A DNA stretch of 64,000 nucleotides from Palsa-360 sp963719875. GTDB lineage: Bacteria; Acidobacteriota; Terriglobia; Acidiferrales; UBA7541. The stretch lies in the NCBI GenBank assembly GCA_963719875.1, contig CAVRDJ010000002.1, forward strand, positions 1,054,001 through 1,118,000, in the 5' to 3' direction. Of the stretch, positions 35,499-46,554 are shown one piece after another (position 1 is the stretch's first letter; each line of letters opens with the position of its first letter). The notes under the pieces were generated by a model that had not been told where the DNA came from, did not search any database, and saw only the letters and a list, made by a program, of their open reading frames with translations. The translations under genes were made by a program, and so were the position numbers.

Positions 35499-35807
35499 GC
35501 TGCCCGGTGACTGCCGGCCAGTGACTGGTGGCTGGTGAAAACCACTCTTCACAAAACTTTGCCAATGCCACGAAGGTTCCGGTTTTTACGAATCTCAAAT
35601 TCTAAATAAATTTCAAATCAACTCTAACTCCCAGCGCCGCAACACGGTAGCAGTTCAATAAACGAGTCGCCCGGAATCGATCTGTGGCGCCGGCGTCTCG
35701 CCGGCGATTTTGCGATGTGATCCTGACCGCGAAAATCGCCAGCGAGACACCGGCGCTACGAAAATCCTATCTCACCGGAAAATCACTGCTGGACGGCTGC
35801 GCCGACT
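35499..35807. other. Intergenic region with AT-rich patch and hairpin repeat
   Basis: A 309-base convergent gap. It holds an AT-rich patch near 35580-35625 resembling that at 25835-25900 (both contain AATCTCAAAT) and the repeat at 35683-35761. Confidence 0.5.
35683..35761. repeat. Bipartite hairpin repeat, GGCGTCTCGCC type
   Basis: Each end carries a small hairpin (CGCCGGCG TCT CGCCGGCG on the left; a decayed version on the right), joined by complementary arms GATTTTGCG and CGCGAAAATC. It has the same plan as the other repeats. Confidence 0.65.
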
Positions 35808-36005
35808 CTACGGCTTCTTGTTTTTATCCGCGACAAGCATTCCGCCCGACGCAAAATCCGTTTGCGGAATATCCATAAACACGATATGAGTCGATTCAGG
35901 CTTGACCCCCGCTGCTTCCATCAGCACTTTCGTGATGCCCTCGACAACTTTGCGCTTTTGATCGACCGTGCGCCCCGCCAGCCATGAAATATGCACATCC
36001 GGCAT
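35808..36005 (-). CDS. 4-oxalocrotonate tautomerase family protein
   Basis: A 65-residue protein. The sequence MPDVHISWLAGRTVDQKRK has the catalytic Pro directly after the start Met, as in 4-oxalocrotonate tautomerase, with the beta-alpha-beta layout and a second strand THIVFMDIPQTDFASGG. These small enzymes move double bonds in 2-hydroxydienoates and act as oligomers. AGGAGG lies just upstream (seen as CCTCCT at 36015-36020). No catabolic pathway genes are adjacent, so the substrate is unknown. Confidence 0.82.
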   Translation of the reverse strand: MPDVHISWLAGRTVDQKRKVVEGITKVLMEAAGVKPESTHIVFMDIPQTDFASGGMLVADKNKKP

Positions 36006-36438
36006 TTCGGTATCCTCCTGGAATTTCGGGTGCGGGCTCTACTTGGAGCCCGCATGAAATAAGTCCACGAGTTTAACGCGAAAAAGCGGGAAGGAAAACC
36101 TTGGCAAGTCGAAGTTATTGGGCCGCATTTCCAAAAGAGGGGTGGTCTCAATGGGTCGATGCAACACTTGCGCAAAGACTTCTTCTAGGGGTCTAGGAGG
36201 CTGTTTTCGTTCGCGGGCGTCAATTCAAACAAAACAAAAGCCCTGTTTAGGTTCTGAATGAGTCCTGTCGCACAGATTGATTCTCGATGGGAAGTATTGT
36301 CAGATCAACCGATTAGAAGGTGTTGCATCGACCGGTTGAGCCGGCAGGCTTTTCAGGATATGGGAACAAGCAAGAATTTGCAGGTGCGCATGTACCTGAC
36401 AGGGTTATACTCTGCCAACTCTAAGTTGGCAGGAGCCC
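36006..36438. other. Intergenic region upstream of the Ser/Thr kinase gene
   Basis: A 433-base stretch without a gene. Near 36031-36052 a hairpin GCGGGCTC/GAGCCCGC lies in the tautomerase leader. A -10 box and a stem-loop next to the kinase gene are listed separately. Confidence 0.5.
36406..36435 (+). promoter_or_regulatory. -10 box and stem-loop covering the kinase ribosome binding site
   Basis: TATACT at 36406-36411 is followed at once by a perfect 8-bp inverted repeat, CTGCCAAC (36412-36419) and GTTGGCAG (36425-36432). The ribosome binding site AGGAG (36431-36435) begins inside the right arm; the ATG is at 36439. The repeat could be an operator, a translational switch, or both. No convincing -35 element is seen. 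Confidence 0.5.
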
Positions 36439-39114
<2,676 letters not shown>

Positions 39115-39298
39115 ATCCGGCGTTTTCGGCAAAAGCATTTCACTCCTGGGCAAAGTCTCGAAAAACGGGCTGATCGGTAACTGGCCGGCACGCCCCGCTA
39201 CAACGCTAGTGCTTGCTCCCTGGTGGGGGTAAACTCCGACCGTCTTTGTTCAGACAACGCTGACGCTCATTTGACACTTTGCAAAAAGGAGTAGCTCA

Positions 39299-40276
39299 AT
39301 GACAAGAGTCATACCCGTTCCATCGTGCAACTTGCGGGAAAACCCCTTGTGGTACCTCGCCTCGAGGTCGTTCCGTCACCGTCTGATGGCAGCGATGATT
39401 GCAGTCATCGCGTTCATTGCCGTGCTTGTTATTCCAATTGGCAGCGCGTCGGCCCAACAGGCGCCGCTTCACCTCAATCCCGCCGTTGAGAAACTCGCGC
39501 GCGGAGAATCCATCATCGGCACACAAACCGACGATATGTCGCTGCAGAACTGCCACTCGCTCGCCCGCCTGAATTTCGACTACTCGTACGTAGACATGGA
39601 GCATGGGCCGCTGAATCTCGATGGCCTGGCCTATTGCATCGCCGCCATGGTCGATAAGGCCGCGATTCTCAAGAAGGGCAACGCCCAACCGAACGTGGCG
39701 CTGTTTGCGCGATTCCCGCCGTATGGGCGCGACCTCGAAAGCAACGACTGGATTGTCAAGCAGGCGCTGGACATGGGCTTGATGGGCGTTATCTTCAATG
39801 GCGTGGAGAACAAGGAGCAAATGTCGCGGCTGATCCGCTTCATGCGCTACCCGCAGCAGAAGACGTCAAAGTACCAGCAGCCGCCCGGATTGCGTGGCTA
39901 CGCTCCGGGGAATGCAACTTTTGCCTGGGGCGTCTCCGCGGCGGAGTACGAGCGGCATGCCGACGTTTGGCCGCTCAATCCGGAAGGAGACCTGCTCGCC
40001 ATTCCCATGATCGAAACGCTGGAGGGCTTGAAGAACGTCGACGAGATTGCGGCGGTTCCGGGCGTCGGTGCGATTTTTATCGGCGCGGGAGGAGATTTGC
40101 ACCAATATCTTGGCGTGCCGCAAGATTCGCCCGAAGTGGAACAGGCCCGTCAGACTATCCTGGCGGCGTGCAAGGCCCACAACGTGGCGTGCGGCATCAC
40201 TGCCCTCACCAAGGCCGATGTAGATAAAAGGCTCAAAGAAGGGTGGAAAATGATTCGAACGGGGCGGGGAGAGTGA
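39299..40276 (+). CDS. Exported HpcH/HpaI aldolase-like protein
   Basis: A 325-residue protein. An N-terminal membrane/signal segment (MAAMIAVIAFIAVLVIPIG, about 30-48, then ASAQQ) precedes a HpcH/HpaI-type barrel: YSYVDMEHGPLNLDG, IPMIETLEGLKNVDEI (metal-binding Glu) and FIGAGGDLHQYLG (Asp of the usual GPADLS). Family members cleave 4-hydroxy-2-oxo acids or citryl/malyl-CoA in the cytoplasm, so export is odd. The start follows AGGAGTAGCTCA, a leader also found before the OmpA gene downstream. The substrate is unknown. Confidence 0.8.
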   Translation: MTRVIPVPSCNLRENPLWYLASRSFRHRLMAAMIAVIAFIAVLVIPIGSASAQQAPLHLNPAVEKLARGESIIGTQTDDMSLQNCHSLARLNFDYSYVDMEHGPLNLDGLAYCIAAMVDKAAILKKGNAQPNVALFARFPPYGRDLESNDWIVKQALDMGLMGVIFNGVENKEQMSRLIRFMRYPQQKTSKYQQPPGLRGYAPGNATFAWGVSAAEYERHADVWPLNPEGDLLAIPMIETLEGLKNVDEIAAVPGVGAIFIGAGGDLHQYLGVPQDSPEVEQARQTILAACKAHNVACGITALTKADVDKRLKEGWKMIRTGRGE

Positions 40277-40439
40277 TCCCTTCACCGAGGCCCGAACCAA
40301 GCCCCTTCGAATGACCTGATTATGCCCAATCAGTAGATAATTACTACGCAACTCGCACTGCGGACACCCGTTCTGTCCCCGCAATGTTTGCTACCCTAGC
40401 AGGACTACGGATATCAACAAATATCAATAGGAGTAGCTC

Positions 40440-42155
40440 ATGTCCTCGAAAACCACCTATTTGTCCTTTTGCACCGAATGGAAGCGCCACTACAAGTCCG
40501 CTTGGCTCTGTATCGCGCTCCTCGGCGTGCTCGGTCTGGGTGCCGAAAACGCGCTCGGACAGGCATCGCCAAGCACCAGCTCAGGCGTATCCCGCACGGC
40601 TAAGGCGGTCACTTACCGGCGCGGCGGTGTCGCGAAAGTTTCACTCCAGGGGACGAACTTGATGCCCGGGGGCACCGGCGAAGCCCTGGTCGAGAACAAG
40701 GGAAATCGCGTTGAAATCGATGTGAAGTTCGAAGGCATGGAGCCGGCAACTAAGTTTGGCTATGAGTTCCTGACGTATGCCCTGTGGGCCATTTCTCCGC
40801 AGGGGCGCCCCGTAAATCTCGGTGAAGTACAGGTCAAAAACGGCAGCGCGGAAGTCAAGGCCATCACGGACATGCAAACCTTTGGAATGGTGGTGACCGC
40901 CGAACCGTATTTCGCCGTTTCCCAGCCGGGAGATGAAGTGGTCCTCGAAAACACGGGGGACGCGGGCGGCACGAGCATCGGCGCTACGTATGAGTTGGTT
41001 CCGCACGGCGTGTACTCTTCCTCGAACACCAAGATCGAGAACGTGATCTTCGGGATCGACCGCAAGACGCCGATTGAACTCTTCGAGGCGCGCAATGCGG
41101 TCCGCATTGCGAAAAATGCGAATGCCGGAAAATACGCGGCCACCGCGATCGCGAAAGCCGATCGACAGTTGAAAGAGGCGGAGGATGCCTACGGGCGCAA
41201 GAGCGATAAAAAGACCGTAATCTCCATGGCGCGTGACGCGGTGCAGACCGCGGAAGAGGCTCGCGTAATCTCCGTGAAGCAGAAGGCCGAAGAAGATGCA
41301 CAGGCTCAAGCCGATGCGGACAGACGAGCGGCCGAGGAGCGTACCACGAAAGCGCGCGCCGACGCGGAAGAGCAGGCCAATCGCCGCCAGGAGGCAGAGC
41401 AGGCCCGATCGCAGGCCGAACAGGCCCGATCGCAGGCCGAACAGGCCAAGGCGGATGCGGAACGCATGAAAGAAGAGGCCATGAAAGCTGCGACCGAAGC
41501 GGCCAGGGCCAAGGAAGACGCCGATCGAGCCCGCCAGGCCGCAGTCACGGAGCAACAGGCAGCGCTGGCGCAGAAACAGGCGGCGGAAGCCGAAGCGGAG
41601 AAAGCCCGCCAGGCCGCGGCAAAAGCGGAGGCGGAAAAAGCCGACATGCGCGCGCAACTCCTGGCGCAGTTGAATTCCATCCTGCAGACCAATGATTCCG
41701 CGCGCGGATTGATCGTAAACATGTCCGACGTGTTGTTCGACACCGGCAGCTTCACGTTGAAACCCGGCGCGAGGGAAAAACTGGCGAAGGTTTCCGGAAT
41801 ATTGCTGGCGCATCCGGGATTGATTATGCAGATCGAAGGGCACACCGACAGCGTGGGCAGCGACGCATTCAACGTGCGGCTGTCGGAACAGCGCGCTGAT
41901 TCCGTTAAGGATTTTCTGGGGGAACAGGGCGTTTCGCTGTCTTCGATCACCGCCCAGGGGTTCGGGAAAGCGGAACCCGTGGCGACGAACGATACTCCGG
42001 AAGGCCGGCAGCGCAATCGCCGCGTCGAAATCGTGGTCAACGGCGATTCCATCGGGACCTCTACTTCTGCGACTGCTCGCCCTTCAAACCAGAACACGTC
42101 GCCGAGCAACACGACAAATCTTCCTCGTGATGAGGAGTCGCATCCCGAAAAATAG
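40440..42155 (+). CDS. OmpA family protein with DUF4398-like coiled coil
   Basis: A 571-residue envelope protein. After a signal-type segment (about 18-40, ending near NALGQA) come a beta-rich domain (about 55-200), a long Ala/Glu/Lys/Gln-rich helix (about 220-410, DUF4398-like then coiled coil), and a C-terminal OmpA domain (about 420-540) with DVLFDTGSFTLKPGARE, IEGHTDSVGSD and RNRRVEIVV for binding peptidoglycan. The helix contains two identical 21-base units (ARSQAEQ twice). It probably ties the outer membrane to the cell wall. It shares its leader motif with the preceding gene. Confidence 0.88.
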   Translation: MSSKTTYLSFCTEWKRHYKSAWLCIALLGVLGLGAENALGQASPSTSSGVSRTAKAVTYRRGGVAKVSLQGTNLMPGGTGEALVENKGNRVEIDVKFEGMEPATKFGYEFLTYALWAISPQGRPVNLGEVQVKNGSAEVKAITDMQTFGMVVTAEPYFAVSQPGDEVVLENTGDAGGTSIGATYELVPHGVYSSSNTKIENVIFGIDRKTPIELFEARNAVRIAKNANAGKYAATAIAKADRQLKEAEDAYGRKSDKKTVISMARDAVQTAEEARVISVKQKAEEDAQAQADADRRAAEERTTKARADAEEQANRRQEAEQARSQAEQARSQAEQAKADAERMKEEAMKAATEAARAKEDADRARQAAVTEQQAALAQKQAAEAEAEKARQAAAKAEAEKADMRAQLLAQLNSILQTNDSARGLIVNMSDVLFDTGSFTLKPGAREKLAKVSGILLAHPGLIMQIEGHTDSVGSDAFNVRLSEQRADSVKDFLGEQGVSLSSITAQGFGKAEPVATNDTPEGRQRNRRVEIVVNGDSIGTSTSATARPSNQNTSPSNTTNLPRDEESHPEK

Positions 42156-42215
42156 CGCGTTTCCAGCGGAACGAATTGCGATCAGTGCCCCGCGCAGCGG
42201 CTGTGCTAAAATGTT

Positions 42216-43019
42216 GTGTCGATGCACGCCCACCTCAAATCACTCATTGAACTGCAAGCCGTTGATTTACGTCTGATTGGAATTCGCGAGCGCCTGGCCC
42301 GGTTCCCCAAACGTCTGGCGGAAGTGGAAGCGAGCGTTACGGCTGCGCGGCAACAAGTCGCTACGGCCAAGGAATCGCTCCTGAAAGGCCAGAAAGAACG
42401 CAAGACCTACGAGATGGACGTGGAGCAGTGGAAAGAGCGCGCCAAGAAATACCGGAATCAGAGCGGCGAAGTCAAAACGAACGAAGCGTATAAAGCCCTC
42501 CTGCACGAAATCCAAAATGCCGAAGACGAAGTGGCCAAGGCCGAGGACCGCCTCCTCGAACGCATGGTCTCCGGCGAGGAGTACGACCGGCAAGTGAAGG
42601 CCGCCGAAGCGGCGGTAAAGGAAATCGAAGCGGCCGCGAGCAAGGAACGCCAGGCGATTCAAGCCGAGTACAACGCCGCGCAAAAAGAATTGGCCGCCGC
42701 CGAGGCGGTGCGCGCCGCCGCGGTTGCCACGGTGCCGGAGGATTTAGTCGACCACTACGAGCGCATCGCCAAGCGCCACGGAGGCATTGCCCTGGCCGAA
42801 ATCCGCGGCGAAGGCTGCGGCCAGTGCGGCGTTCACATCCGCCCGCACGTGATCCAGCAATTGCAGCGCGACAGCAATGAAGGATTCTTCCATTGTGAGA
42901 CCTGCACGCGGATCCTGTATTACGCGGATCACACGGCGGCCCCCGGCCTGGCAGTCACTTCCGCGCCCGCGGTAGCCTCCGCTGGAGATCCGCCAATTAC
43001 GCCTGCCCGTGAAAATTAA
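42216..43019 (+). CDS. Coiled-coil C4 zinc-ribbon protein (CdsZ/DUF164 family)
   Basis: A 267-residue protein. A long N-terminal antiparallel coiled coil (about 10-185, rich in Ala, Glu and Lys) is followed by a C4 zinc ribbon with CGQCG and CETC (about 200-235). This is the layout of the CdsZ/DUF164 group, whose members contact nucleic acid or protein partners. Start is GTG 42216 or ATG 42222. The stop overlaps a possible GTG start (43009) of the RNase HI/MaoC gene, so the two genes are probably co-translated. Confidence 0.85.
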   Translation: MSMHAHLKSLIELQAVDLRLIGIRERLARFPKRLAEVEASVTAARQQVATAKESLLKGQKERKTYEMDVEQWKERAKKYRNQSGEVKTNEAYKALLHEIQNAEDEVAKAEDRLLERMVSGEEYDRQVKAAEAAVKEIEAAASKERQAIQAEYNAAQKELAAAEAVRAAAVATVPEDLVDHYERIAKRHGGIALAEIRGEGCGQCGVHIRPHVIQQLQRDSNEGFFHCETCTRILYYADHTAAPGLAVTSAPAVASAGDPPITPAREN

Positions 43020-43023
43020 TCGT

Positions 43024-44016
43024 ATGACCCACAAAGCGTCCGGGAAATTGTTCGCCGAACCTGAAACCCCGTCGGCGCGTCAAGAGGGCGCGTATACAGC
43101 CAATATCGACGGCGCGGCGCGCGGGAACCCCGGCCCGGCGGCCTACGGCGTGGTGGTTCGGCGGCCCGACGGCGCGACGCACGAATCCCTTGGCAAATAT
43201 ATTGGCCGGCACACGAATAACGTCGCCGAATACTACGCGCTGATCGCGGCGCTCGATTACGCGGCGGCGAACGGGATCCGGCGGCTGCGCGTGTACAGCG
43301 ACTCGCAATTGATCGTGAATCAGATCAAGGGCCTATACAAAGTGAAGCACCCGGATTTGCGCCCGCTGCACGAGCGCGCGAAAAAACAAGCCGCGAGCCT
43401 CGAAACTTTCACGATCCAGTATGTGCCGCGCGAGCAAAACCGTGACGCGGACGACCTTGCCAACGCCGCTCTCGACAGCACCAGCGGCGTGAAGCCGGCG
43501 TACGGCTCCGCGCCGGCAAAACCGGAGCCCTTTCCTGTGAAGATGGCGGCTCCCGCGAAAGTGCTCTATCTGGAAGATCTGCACGTCGGCCAGAAATTCT
43601 CCTCCGGCACGTACCGCATGGATGAGAATCGGATCAAATCATTCGCGGCGGAGTTTGACCCGCAGCCCTTTCACCTTGACGATGCGGCTGCGCGGAAGAC
43701 CATCTTCCGCGGGCTTGCCGCCAGCGGCTGGCATACGGCAGCCGCGACCATGCGCCTCATTGTCGCCGCCTTGCCGCTCGCCAGCGGCTCGGTCGGCCTG
43801 GGAGGCGAAATCGCCTGGCCGCGGCCCACGCGTCCCGGCGACACGCTCCGGGTAGAAAGTGAGATCCTCGCGATATTGCCTTCACGATCCAAACCCAACC
43901 AGGCAGTGGTTACGGTGCGGAACATTACCCTCAATCAAAAAGGTGAGCAAGTGCAGGTCTTAACGACAAAAATTCTGGCGTTCAAGCGCGAGGATGGACC
44001 GACAACAACGAGTTGA
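43024..44016 (+). CDS. RNase HI domain fused to a MaoC-like hot-dog domain
   Basis: A 330-residue fusion. Residues 22-150 are a ribonuclease HI domain with the four acidic residues in place: Asp29 (NIDGAARGNPGP), Glu69 (NNVAEYYAL), Asp93 (YSDSQ) and Asp143 (NRDADDLAN). Residues about 175-325 are a MaoC-type (R)-hydratase hot-dog domain with FDPQPFHLDD and GLAASGWHTAA. The linker is Pro/Ala-rich. I see no stop or frameshift between the halves. A GTG at the junction (after GGAG) might start a separate MaoC product. RNase HI cuts RNA in RNA-DNA hybrids; MaoC hydrates enoyl-CoA. Why they are joined is unknown. Confidence 0.85.
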   Translation: MTHKASGKLFAEPETPSARQEGAYTANIDGAARGNPGPAAYGVVVRRPDGATHESLGKYIGRHTNNVAEYYALIAALDYAAANGIRRLRVYSDSQLIVNQIKGLYKVKHPDLRPLHERAKKQAASLETFTIQYVPREQNRDADDLANAALDSTSGVKPAYGSAPAKPEPFPVKMAAPAKVLYLEDLHVGQKFSSGTYRMDENRIKSFAAEFDPQPFHLDDAAARKTIFRGLAASGWHTAAATMRLIVAALPLASGSVGLGGEIAWPRPTRPGDTLRVESEILAILPSRSKPNQAVVTVRNITLNQKGEQVQVLTTKILAFKREDGPTTTS

Positions 44017-44051
44017 AACTTGGCGCAGTGGAGTTGGCCTTCTTTCATTTA

Positions 44052-44123
44052 GTAGCGCGGGCTTCAGCCTGCGGGTTTTACTTCTTGCAAGGACAAAACC
44101 CCGCAGGCTGAAGCCCGCGCTAC
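44052..44123. repeat. Bipartite hairpin repeat overlapping the 3' end of mqnC
   Basis: 24-base arms lie at 44052-44075 and 44100-44123 (GGCTTCAGCC type). The minus-strand mqnC frame reads through the right arm and loop and stops at 44064 inside the left arm. Confidence 0.85.
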
Positions 44124-45167
44124 TGAAGAGGCTTCTTTCAGTACGTAGGAACGATACAGCGTGTCGCGCTGGGCGGGCATGTAGCCGGCATCTTGAATGA
44201 TGCGGCGCAGTTCGCCTTCGTTGGTGCGGTTGCGGACGCCGGCGGCGAAGACCACGTTTTCCTCGATCAGGATGCTGCCCACATCGTCCGCGCCGAATTG
44301 CAGTCCTACCTGGCAAACCTTGATGCCCGGCGTGAGCCAGCTCGACTGGATGTGATCGATGTTGTCGAGATAAAGGCGGCTGATCGCCAGCGTCTTCAGG
44401 TAATCGACGGCGGTGGCTTGCGGGATTTTCTTTCCGAGCGGCGTATTGTCCGGCGCGAACATCCACGGAATGAATGCGGTGAAGCCGCCGGTATCATCCT
44501 GGATGCGGCGCAGGCGCTCGAAATGATTGACGCGGTGGCGGTACTCCTCGCCGCAGCCGAACATCATCGTGGCGGTGGTGCGCATGCCGAGCGAGTGGGC
44601 GACGCGGTGCATGTCTTCCCATTCGTCGGAGGTGCACTTGAGCCGGGAAATGCGCGCGCGAATTTCGTCGTCGAGAATTTCCGCCCCGCCGCCCGGGATC
44701 GAATCTAGCCCCGCGGCCATGAGGCGCGCGATCGTTTCGCGCACGCTCAAGCCGGAAACTTCCGCGATGCAGCCGATTTCCGGCGCGGAGAAACAGTGCA
44801 GATGGACTTGCGGGAAACGCTGCTTGAGCGAACGCAGGAGATTTTCGTAATACTCGACGCGCAGGTCCGGGTGCAGGCCGCCCTGCAGCAATATGCCGGT
44901 GCCGCCCAGCTCCAGCATTTCCTCGATCTTTTCGTAGATCGACTCGAATGAGAGCAGGTAGCCTTCCTTCGACCCCAGCGGGCGGTAGAACGCGCAGAAC
45001 GAGCAGTATTCGGTGCAGAAATTGGTGTAGTTGATGTTGCGGTCGATCTGATACGTGACCACGCGCGGGTCAGTTTTTTTGCGGCGCACTTCCATCGCCG
45101 CCATGCCGATGCCCACCAGGTCATCGGAGCGAAACAGGTCGAGCGCTTCTTGTTGTGTCAGTCCCAT
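44064..45167 (-). CDS. mqnC: Cyclic dehypoxanthinyl futalosine synthase (MqnC)
   Basis: A 367-residue radical SAM enzyme of the futalosine menaquinone pathway; it cyclises dehypoxanthinyl futalosine. The cluster motif is CTEYCSFCAFY (CxxxCxxC). GGTGILLQGGLHPDLRVEYYE separates MqnC from MqnE. The C-terminal domain has FIPWMFAPDNTPLGKK and QSSWLTPGIKVCQVGLQFGADDVG. The expected end is near QRDTLYR; about 25 more residues (with VARASACGVLSLQ) are encoded by a hairpin repeat. mqnA lies just upstream on the same strand. Confidence 0.94.
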   Translation of the reverse strand: MGLTQQEALDLFRSDDLVGIGMAAMEVRRKKTDPRVVTYQIDRNINYTNFCTEYCSFCAFYRPLGSKEGYLLSFESIYEKIEEMLELGGTGILLQGGLHPDLRVEYYENLLRSLKQRFPQVHLHCFSAPEIGCIAEVSGLSVRETIARLMAAGLDSIPGGGAEILDDEIRARISRLKCTSDEWEDMHRVAHSLGMRTTATMMFGCGEEYRHRVNHFERLRRIQDDTGGFTAFIPWMFAPDNTPLGKKIPQATAVDYLKTLAISRLYLDNIDHIQSSWLTPGIKVCQVGLQFGADDVGSILIEENVVFAAGVRNRTNEGELRRIIQDAGYMPAQRDTLYRSYVLKEASSVARASACGVLSLQEVKPAG

Positions 45168-45194
45168 GATTGTCTCAGCCCTGAAAAAGCATTA

Positions 45195-45295
45195 TTTTTG
45201 TCATTCCGAGGTCGGCTCGGCGACCGAGGAATCTCTCTTGTCTTCGGTGCCGAGCAAAGAAAGAGAGATTCTTCGCTTCGCTCAGAATGACAAAA
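45195..45295. repeat. Hairpin repeat, GTCATTCCGA type, copy 1
   Basis: It begins TTTTTGTCATTCCGAG and ends CAGAATGACAAAA, its near reverse complement, with GAATCTCTCTT inside. It lies between mqnA and mqnC. Related copies are at 49444-49539 and 60152-60252. Confidence 0.75.
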
Positions 45296-45315
45296 CGAAC
45301 GAAGGCGGCCTCGAA

Positions 45316-46230
45316 CTAACCGGCTACTCCCAGGCGACTGGCTCGAGGCGCAGAAACAAATTCCAACTCCCGCGCGCGCGGAATCAACCCGGCCCGCGCG
45401 CACTCCTCATAATACCGCCGGAGGCCCGCCAGATTCTCTTCATCCAGTGAAAAATCGATGTTCTCGGTCAGGTAGCGCTCCAGTTCGCGCGGCGGAAGTT
45501 CGAGCTTCAAGGCGGCGCCTTCGGCGATTTCGCCAATGCGCGCCAGGCCGTATTCGCGTGACGCCTGAAAATCCGCGGCGATTTCCGGCGTGACCGCGCC
45601 GCGCCGCGCCACCCAAATCGCCAGCACGGAGGGAAGCCCGGTCATTTCGCGCCACTGCTGCGCGATGTCATACAAAAACAAAGTTTCGATGCCCTTGATG
45701 GGCTGCTCATCCTCTCCGCCGCAGCATCCGCAATCTTCCGCCTGCGGCACTTTCGCTTGCAGCGCATCCACCTTGAGCCGCAGGCGCAGCGCGGGGTCGC
45801 CGATCACAAGCGCCGCATCGGCGCGGGCCAGCATCTTGTCCGGATCGGGCGGCATGTCGATGAATTCAGGATCGATATTCCAGTGGCGCCGGCTGAGAAT
45901 CCGCGCGAGACCCACCGAGCTGCGCGAATTCGTGTCCAGCGCAAAACTTTTCGCCATCTCGATTGGCACTTTGGAAACCACCAGGAGGCTGCGCACTTCG
46001 TTCTTGGACGCGATCGCCATTCCCGGCAGGGCCACGACATCGTCCATGCGCTGGTACTCGATGGACGGAATGATGCCCACATCGGCGCGTCCGGCGCGCA
46101 AGTCCTCCGCGCACTGCGAAGGCACGGCAAACAAAAGTTCATACTTGCCCGCCAGCGGCCCGTCCGTGAAGCCCCAGACCAGCGGCGCGGTGTTCAGGAA
46201 TTCCACGATGGAAATGCGCAGTTTGCCCAT
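45316..46230 (-). CDS. mqnA: Chorismate dehydratase (MqnA)
   Basis: A 304-residue enzyme that opens the futalosine route by turning chorismate into 3-enolpyruvyl-benzoate. It starts MGKLRISIVEFLNTAPLVWGF and has GRADVGIIPSIEYQRM and ALVIGDPALRL, all typical. ATG 46230 is preferred over TTG 46245. An unusual Cys-rich loop, AEDCGCCGGEDE (Cys 167, 169, 170 in this numbering), is inserted before ETLFLYDIAQQWREMTGLP. It is on the same strand as mqnC, separated by a hairpin repeat. The other pathway genes (mqnB, mqnD, mqnE) are not in the window. Confidence 0.93.
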   Translation of the reverse strand: MGKLRISIVEFLNTAPLVWGFTDGPLAGKYELLFAVPSQCAEDLRAGRADVGIIPSIEYQRMDDVVALPGMAIASKNEVRSLLVVSKVPIEMAKSFALDTNSRSSVGLARILSRRHWNIDPEFIDMPPDPDKMLARADAALVIGDPALRLRLKVDALQAKVPQAEDCGCCGGEDEQPIKGIETLFLYDIAQQWREMTGLPSVLAIWVARRGAVTPEIAADFQASREYGLARIGEIAEGAALKLELPPRELERYLTENIDFSLDEENLAGLRRYYEECARAGLIPRARELEFVSAPRASRLGVAG

Positions 46231-46554
46231 ATTCACAGATGCCAAGGGTCAATTGAATATAGCACAGCCCGGGACGCGACCCGTACGTCCGGGAATGACA
46301 AAGGATCGTCCTTAATTGGCGGTGTTTTGGCTCAGCTTCCGGCCAGCCCGTTAATTGGGAACTGGTAGCCGTGAGAATGGATATTGGTCTGCTCTACGTC
46401 AGCTTTGTGTTCTAGTACTTCCAGTCCCGATAATTTCTCTTGACGACGGCACGCGCCAAGTGTAAAAGCCAATGGAATCACTTCGGTCACCTTTCGTGCC
46501 CCAGGGGCCGCTGTCTCGCGAACACCAATTCAATCCGTGAAAGGTGGGATTCGT

